A stretch of DNA of 64,000 nt from assembly GCA_025992855.1 (NCBI GenBank), contig DAJPGB010000001.1, positions 1,612,001 through 1,676,000 on the forward strand, read 5' to 3'. Positions 50,298-59,724 of this stretch are shown in pieces. The number at the start of each line of letters is the position of its first letter. Positions within the stretch are counted from its first letter, which is position 1. The DNA comes from Coriobacteriaceae bacterium. Lineage in GTDB: Bacteria; Actinomycetota; Coriobacteriia; Coriobacteriales; Coriobacteriaceae. The notes under the pieces were generated by a model. That model was given only the letters and a program-made list of their open reading frames with translations. It was not told where the DNA came from and made no database searches. The position numbers and the translations under genes were made by a program.

Positions 50298-51809
50298 TTA
50301 GTAGCTATCGTACGAATAGTCGGTAGAATCGGCGGGCGTCTGACCGTCAGTTGCGGTATCGGCGCCATCCGTGGACTGGGCATCGGTACCGTCGGTGGTA
50401 TCGGTGCCATCGGTGGTGTCGGTACCATCAGAACTTTCACCATTCTCGGAATCAGTCGTCTCCTTCTTGGGAACGGTGATCGTCACACGCGCCACGCCGG
50501 AAGTCTTGGTATCGTAACGGACCTTTTCACCGTTCTTGGTAACGGTGACATCGGAAGGCTTTGACGTGGTGATCTCGATCGAGGACTCGGGCGTGTACTC
50601 CCGCTCAAAGGGACCAGTCGCCTGGGCGCCATAGACCGACTTGCCGTCGACCTTGACCTCAATCCACGCGGTCTTTCCCTTGGCAACGGAGACCTTGACC
50701 TTCGTTACCTCGTTCTCTTCCTTTTTAGCCGTCGTCTTGGTGGCGTCCGAATCGGTCGACCCATCCGTCGCCTCATCGGTGTCTTCGTCCTCGTCGACCG
50801 TTTCGGTCTTCTTGGAAGACTTCTTAGTCGTTGTCTTGGTGGCAGCGGGCGGCTCAGGCGTCGCCTCGGGCGCCGAGGAGCCGCAGCCGCGCAGAAGCAC
50901 CACGATGAGCACAATCAACAGCAGCGCAACGGCACCGATGCCGGCGTAGACGATACGCGGATCGAGCCCGTTGTTTTGAGGAGTACGGGATCCGCCGCGT
51001 CCACGACCGGAACTGCTGCGGCCGCCTCCCTGAGGCATACGACCACGATTGCTATCGGAACGGCCGCGATAGCCGCCCTGGCCCTGAAGGCTGCGCTGAC
51101 CCGAGCGGGGCGCAAGTTCACCGCGGCCTTGATAGCCACGTTGGCCCGAACGCGGAGCCGAAGAGCGCTGGCCATACGACTGTGATTGAGAGCGAAGACG
51201 CGGCGTCACCTGCGTGGTATCGGCATCCGCATAGCCACCGCGAGAGCGTCCCGTAGAGGCACCACGGAAACCGCGATCGGAATAGCCGCCGTCGCCGTAG
51301 CCGGCACGAGGGTCACGCGCCACGCCGCGGGCAGCGGGAAGTGCACGGTCCTCGGGCATCGGCGTACTGCGGAACCGGTCACGCTGTGAGCGAATCTCCT
51401 CGCCCGAACCCGTCTCGGTAATATAACCGGCCTGCTGAGGACGCTGTCCATAGCGGGTCGAACGACCGCCCTGAACCATCAGGAAGCGCCCGTTATCGAC
51501 CGAGGAGCGCGAATTGACGTAGCCGGCGGCGTCCTGAAAACGACCGCCCTGCTGCGACGTCTCGCGTTCGTATGCCATCAGGTCGTCAAAGTAGGCATTG
51601 ACGACCTCGCGCGGATTGAGGCCCAAAAAGCGAGCATAGCTCGAAATCATGCCCTGCGCATAGCCGCGCGGCGGCATCGAAGCAAAGTTACCGGTCTCGA
51701 AAAACTCGATGATCTGCGGCCTGATTTTGATGGTGTTGGCGACTTGCTGAATGGAAAGGCCCATTCGGCGACGCTGCTCAAGCAGCATGTCACCAAAGCG
51801 TGCAGCCAT
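50298..51809 (-). CDS. RodZ-like helix-turn-helix membrane protein with RG-rich linker
   Basis: A 503-aa protein. The N-terminal ~85 residues are a RodZ-type helix-turn-helix (LEQRRRMGLSIQQVANTIKI, YAQGMISSYARFLGLNP). Residues ~90-270 are a long disordered, Arg/Gly/Gln/Ser-rich segment (for example RSGQRGYQGRGELAPRSGQR). One transmembrane helix follows (about 278-300), then Thr/Lys/Glu spacers, a DUF4115-like beta domain and a Thr/Asp-rich tail with TDGTD repeats. RodZ couples MreB to the cell wall machinery; the cytoplasmic RG-rich linker is far longer than usual. It shares 1 bp with ftsK. Confidence 0.88.
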   Translation of the reverse strand: MAARFGDMLLEQRRRMGLSIQQVANTIKIRPQIIEFFETGNFASMPPRGYAQGMISSYARFLGLNPREVVNAYFDDLMAYERETSQQGGRFQDAAGYVNSRSSVDNGRFLMVQGGRSTRYGQRPQQAGYITETGSGEEIRSQRDRFRSTPMPEDRALPAARGVARDPRAGYGDGGYSDRGFRGASTGRSRGGYADADTTQVTPRLRSQSQSYGQRSSAPRSGQRGYQGRGELAPRSGQRSLQGQGGYRGRSDSNRGRMPQGGGRSSSGRGRGGSRTPQNNGLDPRIVYAGIGAVALLLIVLIVVLLRGCGSSAPEATPEPPAATKTTTKKSSKKTETVDEDEDTDEATDGSTDSDATKTTAKKEENEVTKVKVSVAKGKTAWIEVKVDGKSVYGAQATGPFEREYTPESSIEITTSKPSDVTVTKNGEKVRYDTKTSGVARVTITVPKKETTDSENGESSDGTDTTDGTDTTDGTDAQSTDGADTATDGQTPADSTDYSYDSY

Positions 51810-54586
51810 CAGAATCCTCCAAACTCACGATCTTCACGTGCCATCTCGGCGTCGACAGACTCCAGCGCGGCAAGCCCCTCCTCGTCCAACAGGACCTCGC
51901 GCGGCTTGGAACCGTCGGGCGGGCCGACGACACCCTTTTCTTCCAGCATATCCATAATACGCCCGGCACGCGCATAGCCAACCTTCAGACGACGTTGCAG
52001 GCCAGATGTGGAGCCAAGCTGCGATTCCACCACAATATGGGCGGCTTCCCAAATGAGCGGATCATCGTCTTGCGGCTCGGCGACTCCGGTACGGACAATG
52101 CCGCCGCCACCCGCCATGGACATGGAAGCGGGCGCCACGGCAGACAGGATCTCCTCGTGGTAGTCGGGCTCGCTCTGCGACTTGACGAACTCGACGATCT
52201 CATTGATTTCATCATCCGAGACAAAGCAGCCCTGAATACGGCGGGGCTTGCCCCAGTCGACCTTAGAGAACAGCATGTCACCCAAACCGGTGAGCTTTTC
52301 GGCACCCATCTGGTCGATGATGACGCGCGAGTCGATGCCCGTGGCGACGTTAAAGGCGATACGGTTGGTGATGTTGGCCTTGATGAGGCCCGTCACCACG
52401 TTGGAGCTGGGGCGCTGCGTGGCAACGATAAGGTGAATACCGGCGGCACGGCCCAGCTGTGCAATACGCACGATCGAGGCCTCGACATCCTTACCGGCGA
52501 CCATCATCAGGTCAGAGAGCTCGTCAATGATAATGACCAGGTAGGGCATCTTTTGCGGCGGGTTGTCGTAATGCTCAAACTCGCCGGCGGCCTGCTTTTC
52601 GTTATAGGTCGAAATCTTACGGACGTTGAGGCGTTCGAATACCTTCAGGCGACGCTCCATTTCGGACACGGCCCACTGCAGGGCGCTCGCGGCCTGCTTG
52701 GGCTCGGTCACCACGGGCACATAGAGATGCGGCAGACCGTTATAGCCCGCAAGCTCGACGCGCTTGGGGTCGACCATGATCAGGCGAACGTCCTCGGGAA
52801 GGGCGCGCATGAGCAAGGTCGTGATGATGGAATTGATCATCACCGACTTACCAGAACCGGTCGTACCGGCGATCAACAGGTGAGGCATCTTGGCGAGGTC
52901 GGCGACGACCGGCGTGCCCTCGGCGTCGCGGCCGATGGCAAGCTCGAGCGGACCGCCCTTCACATAGGGCAGCACGTCGCCCAGATTGACGTTCTGGCGC
53001 TTGCGGTTGGGAATCTCGATGCCCACGAGCGAGGTGCCGGGGATCGGGGCAAAGATACGAACCGACTGGGCGGCGAGCGAAAGCGCAATATCGTCCTCGA
53101 GGCTCGAAATCTTGCTCACGCGCTCGCCCTCGCCAGGTTGCAGCTTAAAGGTCGTCACCGTGGGGCCGGCGATCCAGCCGACCACGCGGGCACTGCGGCC
53201 AAACTCAAGCAAGGTGGATTGCAGTGACTCAGCGGTCTGCTCCAGCTCCTTATCCGAAGACGCGGCAGAAGCCGACTGCGGGTTGGCATGTAGGATTTCG
53301 AGCGGCGGAAGCTTGAGGCCGTCCTCTTCTTCGCCCTCGTTATCTGCGGCGCCGCCGTCCGCTCCCCCATCACGAGCCGCAGCCGATTCGACAGCACTCG
53401 TGGCAGGCGCATCGGCAACCTTGGGATGCTTTAAGAAGTCGGGAATCTGAGGTGCGGCCGAAACAGGGTTCACGGCAAACGGCGGCTCGGACTCGTCAAC
53501 CTTGTCCGGATCGTCTTCCATCGAAAGCTGTCCAGCGACCTGCCCGCGCTTGGCGTGGCGACGCGGCAGCAAGGTTGTCTTGGCGGTCTCGAGCGGAGCC
53601 TCGTCGTCCTCGTCGTCACCCTCGGTGAGCTCAATCTCGCTATCGGACCAAGACGGGTCGGGCTCGCTTGTGTTGAGCTTGGGCGCAGCCTTGCCCTTCT
53701 TGGCATGGCGGCGCGGCAGCAGCGTGGTCTTGGCGCGCTCGGCTTCAACCGACTCGGATACGTCGACAAATGGGTCATCGTCCTCGTCGTCATCCAAAAC
53801 CAAGTCGACATCGCCACCCATGACCGTGGTCACCGCGGCGTCAGTCCCCTTCTGGCGCAGAATGCTCAGGTGCGGACGAGCGACGCCGGGAACAGACAGG
53901 GCCTCTTCATCGCCCCACGGGCTCGCATTGACATCGGCACGTCGACGCTCGGCAAAATCGGCAGCGCGATCGCGTGCGGAGCGCAAAACGCCACCCACCG
54001 AAAAGCCGATAATGACCAAACCAACGACGACAAGCCCCAGCAAGACAACCATGGCGATAGGTTTACCCAGGGCGTTTTGCAAGGCACTTGCGATAAAGGC
54101 GCCAATGTAGCCGCCCGACACGGAAAGGTTCTGCGGCGTAAACATAAGGTCGCACGAATCGCTCGTGCCCGGCACCATCAGCGAAAGAATGGAGACGACG
54201 GCGATAAAGACCAAGGCGCCGCCCGCAACAGAGCGCACGTTGAGCGGCGAGTCCTCACCCAAAAAGAGCGTGGCGGCAAACAGCAAGATGACGATCGGCA
54301 GCACGTAGGCGCCCAGACCAAAGCCCAGGTGGTAGAAACCGGCAACCGCAGCCGTCACGGGCGCTGTTGCCGGAGAGATCACGGCAATGAAGGACGCGAT
54401 CGCCAAAACGGCGATGACCACACCGGCGATATCGCGATTGGCCGAAGGCTCGACCAAGGGCTCAAAATCGTCGAAGTCTGCCTCATGGCCCTTATTGGCA
54501 CGAAGATGGGAACCGGCACCCTTAGCAGATGCCGGTTGGTTGTTGGCCTTATTGCCTTTGGCGTTTTGTGCAGATCCGCGCGCCAA
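51809..54586 (-). CDS. ftsK: DNA translocase FtsK/SpoIIIE
   Basis: A 925-aa DNA pump clearing chromosomes from the septum. Four to five N-terminal transmembrane helices (about 48-215), an acidic linker with two repeats of AKTTLLPRRHAK-type sequence (about 290-350), a motor domain with Walker A GTTGSGKS (about 570-580) and VDPKRVELAGY, and a C-terminal gamma winged helix (LQRRLKVGYARAGRIMDMLE). All parts are intact. Confidence 0.96.
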   Translation of the reverse strand: MARGSAQNAKGNKANNQPASAKGAGSHLRANKGHEADFDDFEPLVEPSANRDIAGVVIAVLAIASFIAVISPATAPVTAAVAGFYHLGFGLGAYVLPIVILLFAATLFLGEDSPLNVRSVAGGALVFIAVVSILSLMVPGTSDSCDLMFTPQNLSVSGGYIGAFIASALQNALGKPIAMVVLLGLVVVGLVIIGFSVGGVLRSARDRAADFAERRRADVNASPWGDEEALSVPGVARPHLSILRQKGTDAAVTTVMGGDVDLVLDDDEDDDPFVDVSESVEAERAKTTLLPRRHAKKGKAAPKLNTSEPDPSWSDSEIELTEGDDEDDEAPLETAKTTLLPRRHAKRGQVAGQLSMEDDPDKVDESEPPFAVNPVSAAPQIPDFLKHPKVADAPATSAVESAAARDGGADGGAADNEGEEEDGLKLPPLEILHANPQSASAASSDKELEQTAESLQSTLLEFGRSARVVGWIAGPTVTTFKLQPGEGERVSKISSLEDDIALSLAAQSVRIFAPIPGTSLVGIEIPNRKRQNVNLGDVLPYVKGGPLELAIGRDAEGTPVVADLAKMPHLLIAGTTGSGKSVMINSIITTLLMRALPEDVRLIMVDPKRVELAGYNGLPHLYVPVVTEPKQAASALQWAVSEMERRLKVFERLNVRKISTYNEKQAAGEFEHYDNPPQKMPYLVIIIDELSDLMMVAGKDVEASIVRIAQLGRAAGIHLIVATQRPSSNVVTGLIKANITNRIAFNVATGIDSRVIIDQMGAEKLTGLGDMLFSKVDWGKPRRIQGCFVSDDEINEIVEFVKSQSEPDYHEEILSAVAPASMSMAGGGGIVRTGVAEPQDDDPLIWEAAHIVVESQLGSTSGLQRRLKVGYARAGRIMDMLEEKGVVGPPDGSKPREVLLDEEGLAALESVDAEMAREDREFGGF

Positions 54587-54587
54587 A

Positions 54588-56258
54588 CTAAACCTCCATG
54601 ACGACCGGGATGATCATCGGGCGAGTGCGCGTACGGCTCCAGATAAAGTTGGAGAGCGAGTCGCGCACGGCCTTGCGAATGGCGTCGGAACCGCTGCTGG
54701 TAAAGCTGAACTTGCCCTTCTCGATCGTCTTCATGATGGACGCGGAGGCATCCTCGGAGAACTGGTCGTCGATGGCAAACGAAACGCCGCGGCCCGAGAA
54801 CTCGATGGCCTCGATCTTCTTGTGCTTGAGCGAGACGATGGCGACAGCCGTAACCATACCGTCGTTGGCGAGCTTCTGGCGATCGCGCAGGACGATGGGG
54901 TCGGTATCGCCGATGCGCAGACCGTCGACGTAGACGACGCCGGACTCGACGGGCGTGCCGCGCTTGACGATGCCGCCACGCATCTCGAGCGTGTCACCGT
55001 TATCGAGGATAAAGATATGATCGTCCTTGAGACCCATCTTACGGGCCAGCTGGGCATGGGCGCGAAGATGCACGGCCTCACCGTGAACCGGCATAAAGTA
55101 CGTGGGCTTGGCCATGGCAATCAGGAGCTTGAGCTCCTCCTGGCTACCGTGACCGGAGACGTGAACGAGAGCGCGGTTCTTATCCCACACGTCGCAGCCG
55201 AGCTTGGCAAGGCTGTTGACGACCTGCTGGACGGCTTTCTCATTGCCGGGAACAGGAGTTGCCGAGAGGATAACGGTATCGCCCTCATGGATGGAGAGCG
55301 TCTTGTGCTCGCCATTGGCCATGCGGGACAGGGCCGACAGCGGCTCGCCCTGCGAACCGGTGCACATGACGACAATCTTGTCGTCGGGCAGGTTATCAAT
55401 GTCGAAGGCATCGATGATATCAGCGTCATCGATGTTGAGGTAGCCCAGCTCGCGCGCCACGCGGGTGTTCGTGAGCATGGAGCGACCGGTCACGACGACC
55501 TTACGGCCGCACTTGCGGGCGGCATCGCAGATCTGCTGCAAACGATGGATGTGGCTCGAGAACGACGCGACGAACACGCGACCCGGGGCGTTCTTGATGG
55601 CGTGCAGCAGGTTGGGACCAACCTCGGCCTCGGACTTGGTAAAGCCGGGAACCGTGGCGTTGGTAGAGTCGGAAAGCAGCAGGTCGATGCCCTGCTTGGC
55701 AAAGCGGCTGATAGCGGCATAGTCGGGCGTGACGCCGTCGATGGGCGTCTGGTCAAGCTTAAAGTCACCCGTGTGCATAACGGTGCCCTGATTGGTGCGG
55801 ATGAACACGCCCAGAGCGCCGGGGATGGAGTGCGTCATCGAGAAGAAGTCGAGCGAGATGCCGCCGAGGTTGACATGGCTGCCGCCCTTGACCTCGCGGA
55901 ACTTAGGCGCGCGGATGCGGAACTCAGAAAGCTTGCCCTCGATAAAGCCAAGCGTCAGCTTGCTCGAGAAGATGGGCACCTTATTGTTGAGGTCCTGCAG
56001 CAGATACGGAAGCGAACCGGTGTGGTCCTCGTGGCCGTGGGTGACGACGATACCGCGGAGCTTCTCCTCGTTCTCTAGAACATAGGTGTAGTCGGGAAGC
56101 ACCAGGTCGATACCGGGCTGGGAGTCGTCGGGGAACATAAGACCGGCGTCGACGAGCACCATGTCGTCGCCGCACTCGAAGACCGTCATGTTCTTGCCGA
56201 TGCCGTCAAGACCGCCGAGCGGGATGATCTTCAAGGGAGATGATTTTTTAGCTGCCAT
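54588..56258 (-). CDS. rnj: Ribonuclease J
   Basis: A 556-aa metallo-beta-lactamase/beta-CASP ribonuclease with 5'-exo and endo activity. The zinc motif THGHEDHTG (His74, His76, Asp78, His79), MHTGDFKLDQTPIDG, the beta-CASP block and a C-terminal domain are present. The stop is 1 bp before ftsK. Two long hairpin elements fill the gap between pnp and this gene. Confidence 0.96.
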   Translation of the reverse strand: MAAKKSSPLKIIPLGGLDGIGKNMTVFECGDDMVLVDAGLMFPDDSQPGIDLVLPDYTYVLENEEKLRGIVVTHGHEDHTGSLPYLLQDLNNKVPIFSSKLTLGFIEGKLSEFRIRAPKFREVKGGSHVNLGGISLDFFSMTHSIPGALGVFIRTNQGTVMHTGDFKLDQTPIDGVTPDYAAISRFAKQGIDLLLSDSTNATVPGFTKSEAEVGPNLLHAIKNAPGRVFVASFSSHIHRLQQICDAARKCGRKVVVTGRSMLTNTRVARELGYLNIDDADIIDAFDIDNLPDDKIVVMCTGSQGEPLSALSRMANGEHKTLSIHEGDTVILSATPVPGNEKAVQQVVNSLAKLGCDVWDKNRALVHVSGHGSQEELKLLIAMAKPTYFMPVHGEAVHLRAHAQLARKMGLKDDHIFILDNGDTLEMRGGIVKRGTPVESGVVYVDGLRIGDTDPIVLRDRQKLANDGMVTAVAIVSLKHKKIEAIEFSGRGVSFAIDDQFSEDASASIMKTIEKGKFSFTSSGSDAIRKAVRDSLSNFIWSRTRTRPMIIPVVMEV

Positions 56259-56446
56259 AGGTTAGTGTGGTTTCCTTTCTTCGAAACGGGTCTGGAACAA
56301 CCGACGGGGCGCTTCTGGCAAACCGACCGCCGGGAACGTACAAACACGCATCGCAGAGTCGATGCAATAACCACAGTATGATACCCATTTGCACAACAAC
56401 AGACCACCCATGCATCAAAGCCCCATCTGAACCGGTCTATCCCGCC

Positions 56447-56589
56447 GGTCTGGGGCCATCGGGGGCCGGGGCGGGTTAAGTTTGCTGCTCTACAGTCCTG
56501 CGCAAGACGGAAAGCACATTAAGTGCTTTCCTTTGCGTGCGGAACTCGCGACAAACTTAACCCGCCCCGGCCCCCGATGGCCCCAGACC
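56447..56589. repeat. Long hairpin element 4, perfect 38-bp arms
   Basis: A perfect 38-bp inverted repeat (56447-56484 with 56552-56589; begins GGTCTGGGGCCATCGGGGGC) encloses a 67-bp core: CTGCTCTACAGTCCTGC at one end, GTGCGGAACTCGCGA at the other, and a central GGAAAGCAC/GTGCTTTCC hairpin. The core is repeated inverted in element 5. The flanks 56259-56446 and 56590-56717 show no gene. Confidence 0.88.
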
Positions 56590-56717
56590 TGCCAAAAAGG
56601 GACAAATTTATTTTGGACGGTTTTATCTGGGGATATGCCGGCTGTGCAGCTATCGACAATTCAGAAAAAAGGAAAACTGAATTGAACATCTGACAAAATC
56701 GCAACCCACATCCACCA

Positions 56718-56865
56718 GCCCTTTTGCTATTCCCAGCGGGGGCCGCGGGTAAAGTTTATCGCGAGTTCCGCACGAGCCGGAGAGCACTTAATGTGCTCTC
56801 CGTGCGAGCAGGACTGTAGAGCAGGAAACTTTACCCGCGGACCCCGCCGGGAATAGCAAAAGGGC
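56718..56865. repeat. Long hairpin element 5, inverted relative to element 4
   Basis: Forty-base arms (56718-56757 and 56826-56865; begins GCCCTTTTGCTATTCCC) pair at 38 positions. The core is the reverse complement of that in element 4, with paired changes in the central hairpin (GGAGAGCAC/GTGCTCTCC). The outer arms differ from element 4 except for the inner GGGTxAAGTTT. The right arm overlaps the T-run of the pnp terminator. Confidence 0.88.
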
Positions 56866-56888
56866 GACCCCTGTCCGGAGTCGCCCTT
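56855..56888 (-). terminator. Intrinsic terminator of pnp
   Basis: On the minus strand AAGGGCGAC (56888-56880) pairs with GTCGCCCTT (56868-56860) and runs into CTTTTGC. It begins 23 bp after the pnp stop codon. Confidence 0.75.
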
Positions 56889-56911
56889 GTTGAGCTGCTT
56901 ATGTACGGCTG

Positions 56912-59158
56912 TTACTCGGCGTCGTGGTGACGGCGGGGCTTGCGGCCTCCGTTGTCGCCGGGACGGCGCGGACGGTCGCTGCGCTCGGAGCGCTCGCGAC
57001 GCGGACGCCCACGACGCTGGAAGTGCTCGCCGTCGCCCTCGGAGGCACCCTCGGCGCGAGCCGGGGCCTCGGGCTTGTCAAGACGATCGAGCGAGATCTT
57101 GCCACGATCGTCGACCTCGATGACGACGACCTTGACCTCGTCGCCAACATTGAGGACGTCCTCGACCTTCTCCACGCGGCCCTTGGCGACGCGGGAGATG
57201 TGCAGCAGGCCGTCCTTACCGGGCAGCAGGTTGACGAAGGCGCCGAAGGGCTGGATGGAGACCACACGACCGGTGTACTCCTCGCCCGGCTCGGGAACCT
57301 TGATGATGAGCTTGATACGCTCGACGGCCTGGTCGACGGACTCGCCGGTGCCGCCGACAAAGACGGTGCCGTCCTCCTGGATGTCGACCGAGGCGCCGGT
57401 CTCGTCCTGGATACCGCGGATGACCTTACCGCCGGAACCGATGACGTCGCGGATCTTGTCGGTCGGAACCTGGATGGAAACGATGCGCGGAGCAGTGCTG
57501 CGCGTGGTGTGGCGCGGCTCGGGGATCACATCGAGCATCTTCTGAAGGATGAAGGCGCGACCCTCCTTGGCCTGCTGCAGGGCGCGGGCCAAGATGTCGA
57601 AGGTAAGGCCGGTGGCCTTGTTGTCCATCTGCAGGGCGGTAATGCCCTCGGTGGTGCCGGTGACCTTAAAGTCCATGTCGCCAAGGAAGTCCTCGAGACC
57701 CTGGATGTCGGACAGGACCACGGTCTTGCCCTCCTCCTGGATCAGGCCCATGGCGATACCGGAGACCGGGCGCTTAATGGGCACGCCGCCGTCCATAAGG
57801 GCGAGCGTGGAGCCGCAGGTCGAAGCCATCGAAGAGGAGCCGTTGGACTCCATGACCTCGGAGACGACGCGGATGGCGTAGGGGAACTCGTTCTCATCGG
57901 GAAGCACCGGAAGCAGAGCGCGCTCGGCCAGATTGCCATGGCCGATCTCGCGGCGCTTGGGGCTGCCCATGCGGCCGGTCTCGCCGGTGCAGAAAGGCGG
58001 GAAGTTGTAGTGGTGCATGTAGCGCTTGCCCTCGGTGGGCTCGATGGTATCCAGACGCTGGCCCTCATTGAGCATGCCGAGCGACAGGACGGAGAGCACC
58101 TGGGTCTGGCCACGCTGGAACAGGCCGGAGCCGTGAACGAGCGGCAGGTAGTTGTCCTTCACCATGATGGGACGGATCTCGTCGGCAGCACGGCCGTCGA
58201 CGCGCTCGCCGGTCTCGACGACCATGGTGCGCATGGCCTTCTTCTCGAGCTTCTTGAGCGCCACGGGGATCTCGCGCTCCCAAGCGGCCTGCTCCTCCTC
58301 GGTGAACTCGGCACGGATGGACTCCTTCAGAGCCTCGACCTTACCGATGCGGGAAAGCTTGTCGGCGTCGCGCAGGGCAGCAGCCATCTCGTCGTAGTGG
58401 GCAAAGATGCGCTCCTGGACCTCCTCGACGGGCTGGTCGAGCGGGTACTCCTTCTTGACGATGGCACCGTTAACCTGCTCCCACTCGGCGACGAACTCGT
58501 CCTGGGCCTGGCAGAAGGCAGCGAGGGCCTCCTGGCCAAACTTCATAGCGGCGAGCATGTCGTCCTCGGAGATCTCCTCGGCACCGGCCTCGACCATCGA
58601 GATAAAGTCGGCAGAACCGCCCAGCTCAAGGTCCAAGTCGGAGTTCTCGCGCTCCTCATAGGTGGGGTTGACGATAAACTCGCCAGTCTCCACGTTGCGG
58701 CCGATACGCACGCAGGCGAGTGGGCCCTCGAAGGGCACGCCGCCGAGCGTCATGGCCAGGGAGGCGCCCATGACGTTGATGACGTCGAAGGGGTTGACCT
58801 GGTCGGCAACGAGCGAGGTGGCAACGATGTGCACCTCGTTGCGGAAACCGTCCGGGAAGCTCGGGCGAATCGGGCGGTCGATCATGCGGGCCGTGAGCGT
58901 GGCCTTCTCGCTGGGACGGCCCTCACGCTTGAGGTAGCCACCCGGGATGCGACCGGCAGCGTACATCTTCTCGTTGAAGTCGACGGTCAGCGGGAAGAAG
59001 TCGTAGTTCTTACGCTCCTTGGAGACGACCACGGTGTCGAGCATCGTGGTGTCACCCTGCTTGACCAGGCAGGCGCCGGTAGCCTGCTTGGCAAGCTCGC
59101 CGGACTCGAAGGTGTAGGTCTTGCCGTACAGCTCAAAGGTCTTGGATACGAGTGTCAT
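56912..59158 (-). CDS. pnp: Polyribonucleotide nucleotidyltransferase
   Basis: A 748-aa phosphorolytic 3'-5' exoribonuclease with two RNase PH domains, a KH domain (DVIGSGGKVIRGIQ, about 574-588) and an S1 domain (about 637-710). The tail (about 712-748) is Arg-rich and disordered (RRGRPRRERSERSDRPRRP). The gene has its own transcription unit: rpsO is separated by a terminator, and another terminator follows it. Confidence 0.97.
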   Translation of the reverse strand: MTLVSKTFELYGKTYTFESGELAKQATGACLVKQGDTTMLDTVVVSKERKNYDFFPLTVDFNEKMYAAGRIPGGYLKREGRPSEKATLTARMIDRPIRPSFPDGFRNEVHIVATSLVADQVNPFDVINVMGASLAMTLGGVPFEGPLACVRIGRNVETGEFIVNPTYEERENSDLDLELGGSADFISMVEAGAEEISEDDMLAAMKFGQEALAAFCQAQDEFVAEWEQVNGAIVKKEYPLDQPVEEVQERIFAHYDEMAAALRDADKLSRIGKVEALKESIRAEFTEEEQAAWEREIPVALKKLEKKAMRTMVVETGERVDGRAADEIRPIMVKDNYLPLVHGSGLFQRGQTQVLSVLSLGMLNEGQRLDTIEPTEGKRYMHHYNFPPFCTGETGRMGSPKRREIGHGNLAERALLPVLPDENEFPYAIRVVSEVMESNGSSSMASTCGSTLALMDGGVPIKRPVSGIAMGLIQEEGKTVVLSDIQGLEDFLGDMDFKVTGTTEGITALQMDNKATGLTFDILARALQQAKEGRAFILQKMLDVIPEPRHTTRSTAPRIVSIQVPTDKIRDVIGSGGKVIRGIQDETGASVDIQEDGTVFVGGTGESVDQAVERIKLIIKVPEPGEEYTGRVVSIQPFGAFVNLLPGKDGLLHISRVAKGRVEKVEDVLNVGDEVKVVVIEVDDRGKISLDRLDKPEAPARAEGASEGDGEHFQRRGRPRRERSERSDRPRRPGDNGGRKPRRHHDAE

Positions 59159-59261
59159 TGTTCTCCTTTACCCCACAGGCCCCTTGCCTGCGGGCTTCTC
59201 ATGTGACGCGGGCCCCCTGCCCCCGCCACGCTTCAGAGCGTGATTGTTCACGCCCTTACAC

Positions 59262-59294
59262 AAAAAGAGCGCCCCGCTGCGCAGGACGCTCTTA
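59262..59294 (-). terminator. Intrinsic terminator of rpsO
   Basis: On the minus strand AAGAGCGTCC (59294-59285) pairs with GGGGCGCTCTT (59275-59265, one wobble) and is followed by TTTGTG, between rpsO and pnp. Confidence 0.75.
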
Positions 59295-59307
59295 GCATGT
59301 ACAAATC

Positions 59308-59586
59308 CTACTGGATGTTGTCGCGGATGCCCAGAGCCTTGATGAGCTCACGGTACTCGACGATGTCGTTCTTCTTGATGTAGGAGAGAAGACGACGACG
59401 ACGGCCGACGAGCATGAGCAGGCCACGACGGGTGTGGAAGTCCTTCTGGTGGGACTTCATGTGCTCGGTCAGCTCCTTGATGCGCTCGGACAGGATGGCG
59501 ACCTGAACCTTGGGGTTACCGGTGTCGACCGGGGAGTTACCGAACTGGGCGGTCAGCTCCGCCTTGCGCTCTTTGGAAACAGTCAT
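59308..59586 (-). CDS. rpsO: Ribosomal protein S15
   Basis: A 92-aa 30S protein binding 16S rRNA helix h22. ERIKELTEHMKSHQKDFHTR and GLLMLVGRRRRLLSYIKKND are diagnostic. I chose the ATG at 59586 with GAAAGGTGA upstream; the longer open frame extends into non-protein-like sequence. Confidence 0.97.
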   Translation of the reverse strand: MTVSKERKAELTAQFGNSPVDTGNPKVQVAILSERIKELTEHMKSHQKDFHTRRGLLMLVGRRRRLLSYIKKNDIVEYRELIKALGIRDNIQ

Positions 59587-59606
59587 TGTTTCACCTTTCG
59601 TTTCGC

Positions 59607-59622
59607 GTCGCCCGCGGGCGAC
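59607..59622 (-). promoter_or_regulatory. Palindromic hairpin in the rpsO leader
   Basis: GTCGCCCGCGGGCGAC is a perfect 16-bp palindrome 20 bp upstream of the rpsO ATG, just ahead of the ribosome binding site. TGGTAACAT (minus strand, ending at 59691) is a possible extended -10 that would place the hairpin in the mRNA leader, where S15 autoregulatory structures occur in other bacteria. Confidence 0.4.
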
Positions 59623-59724
59623 TCTATTCGCCTCGGACTGGGAAGCCGCCGGTGGAGCGAGCATCCAAGATCGAGGTACCAACAGGTCGGTATGTTACCA
59701 CAAGCGGCCCGCGCCTGCGCATCA

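Noticed and set aside
56267..56704. Short open frames in the pnp-rnj gap
   Set aside because: They lie within or across the long hairpin elements and have no ribosome binding site or family resemblance.
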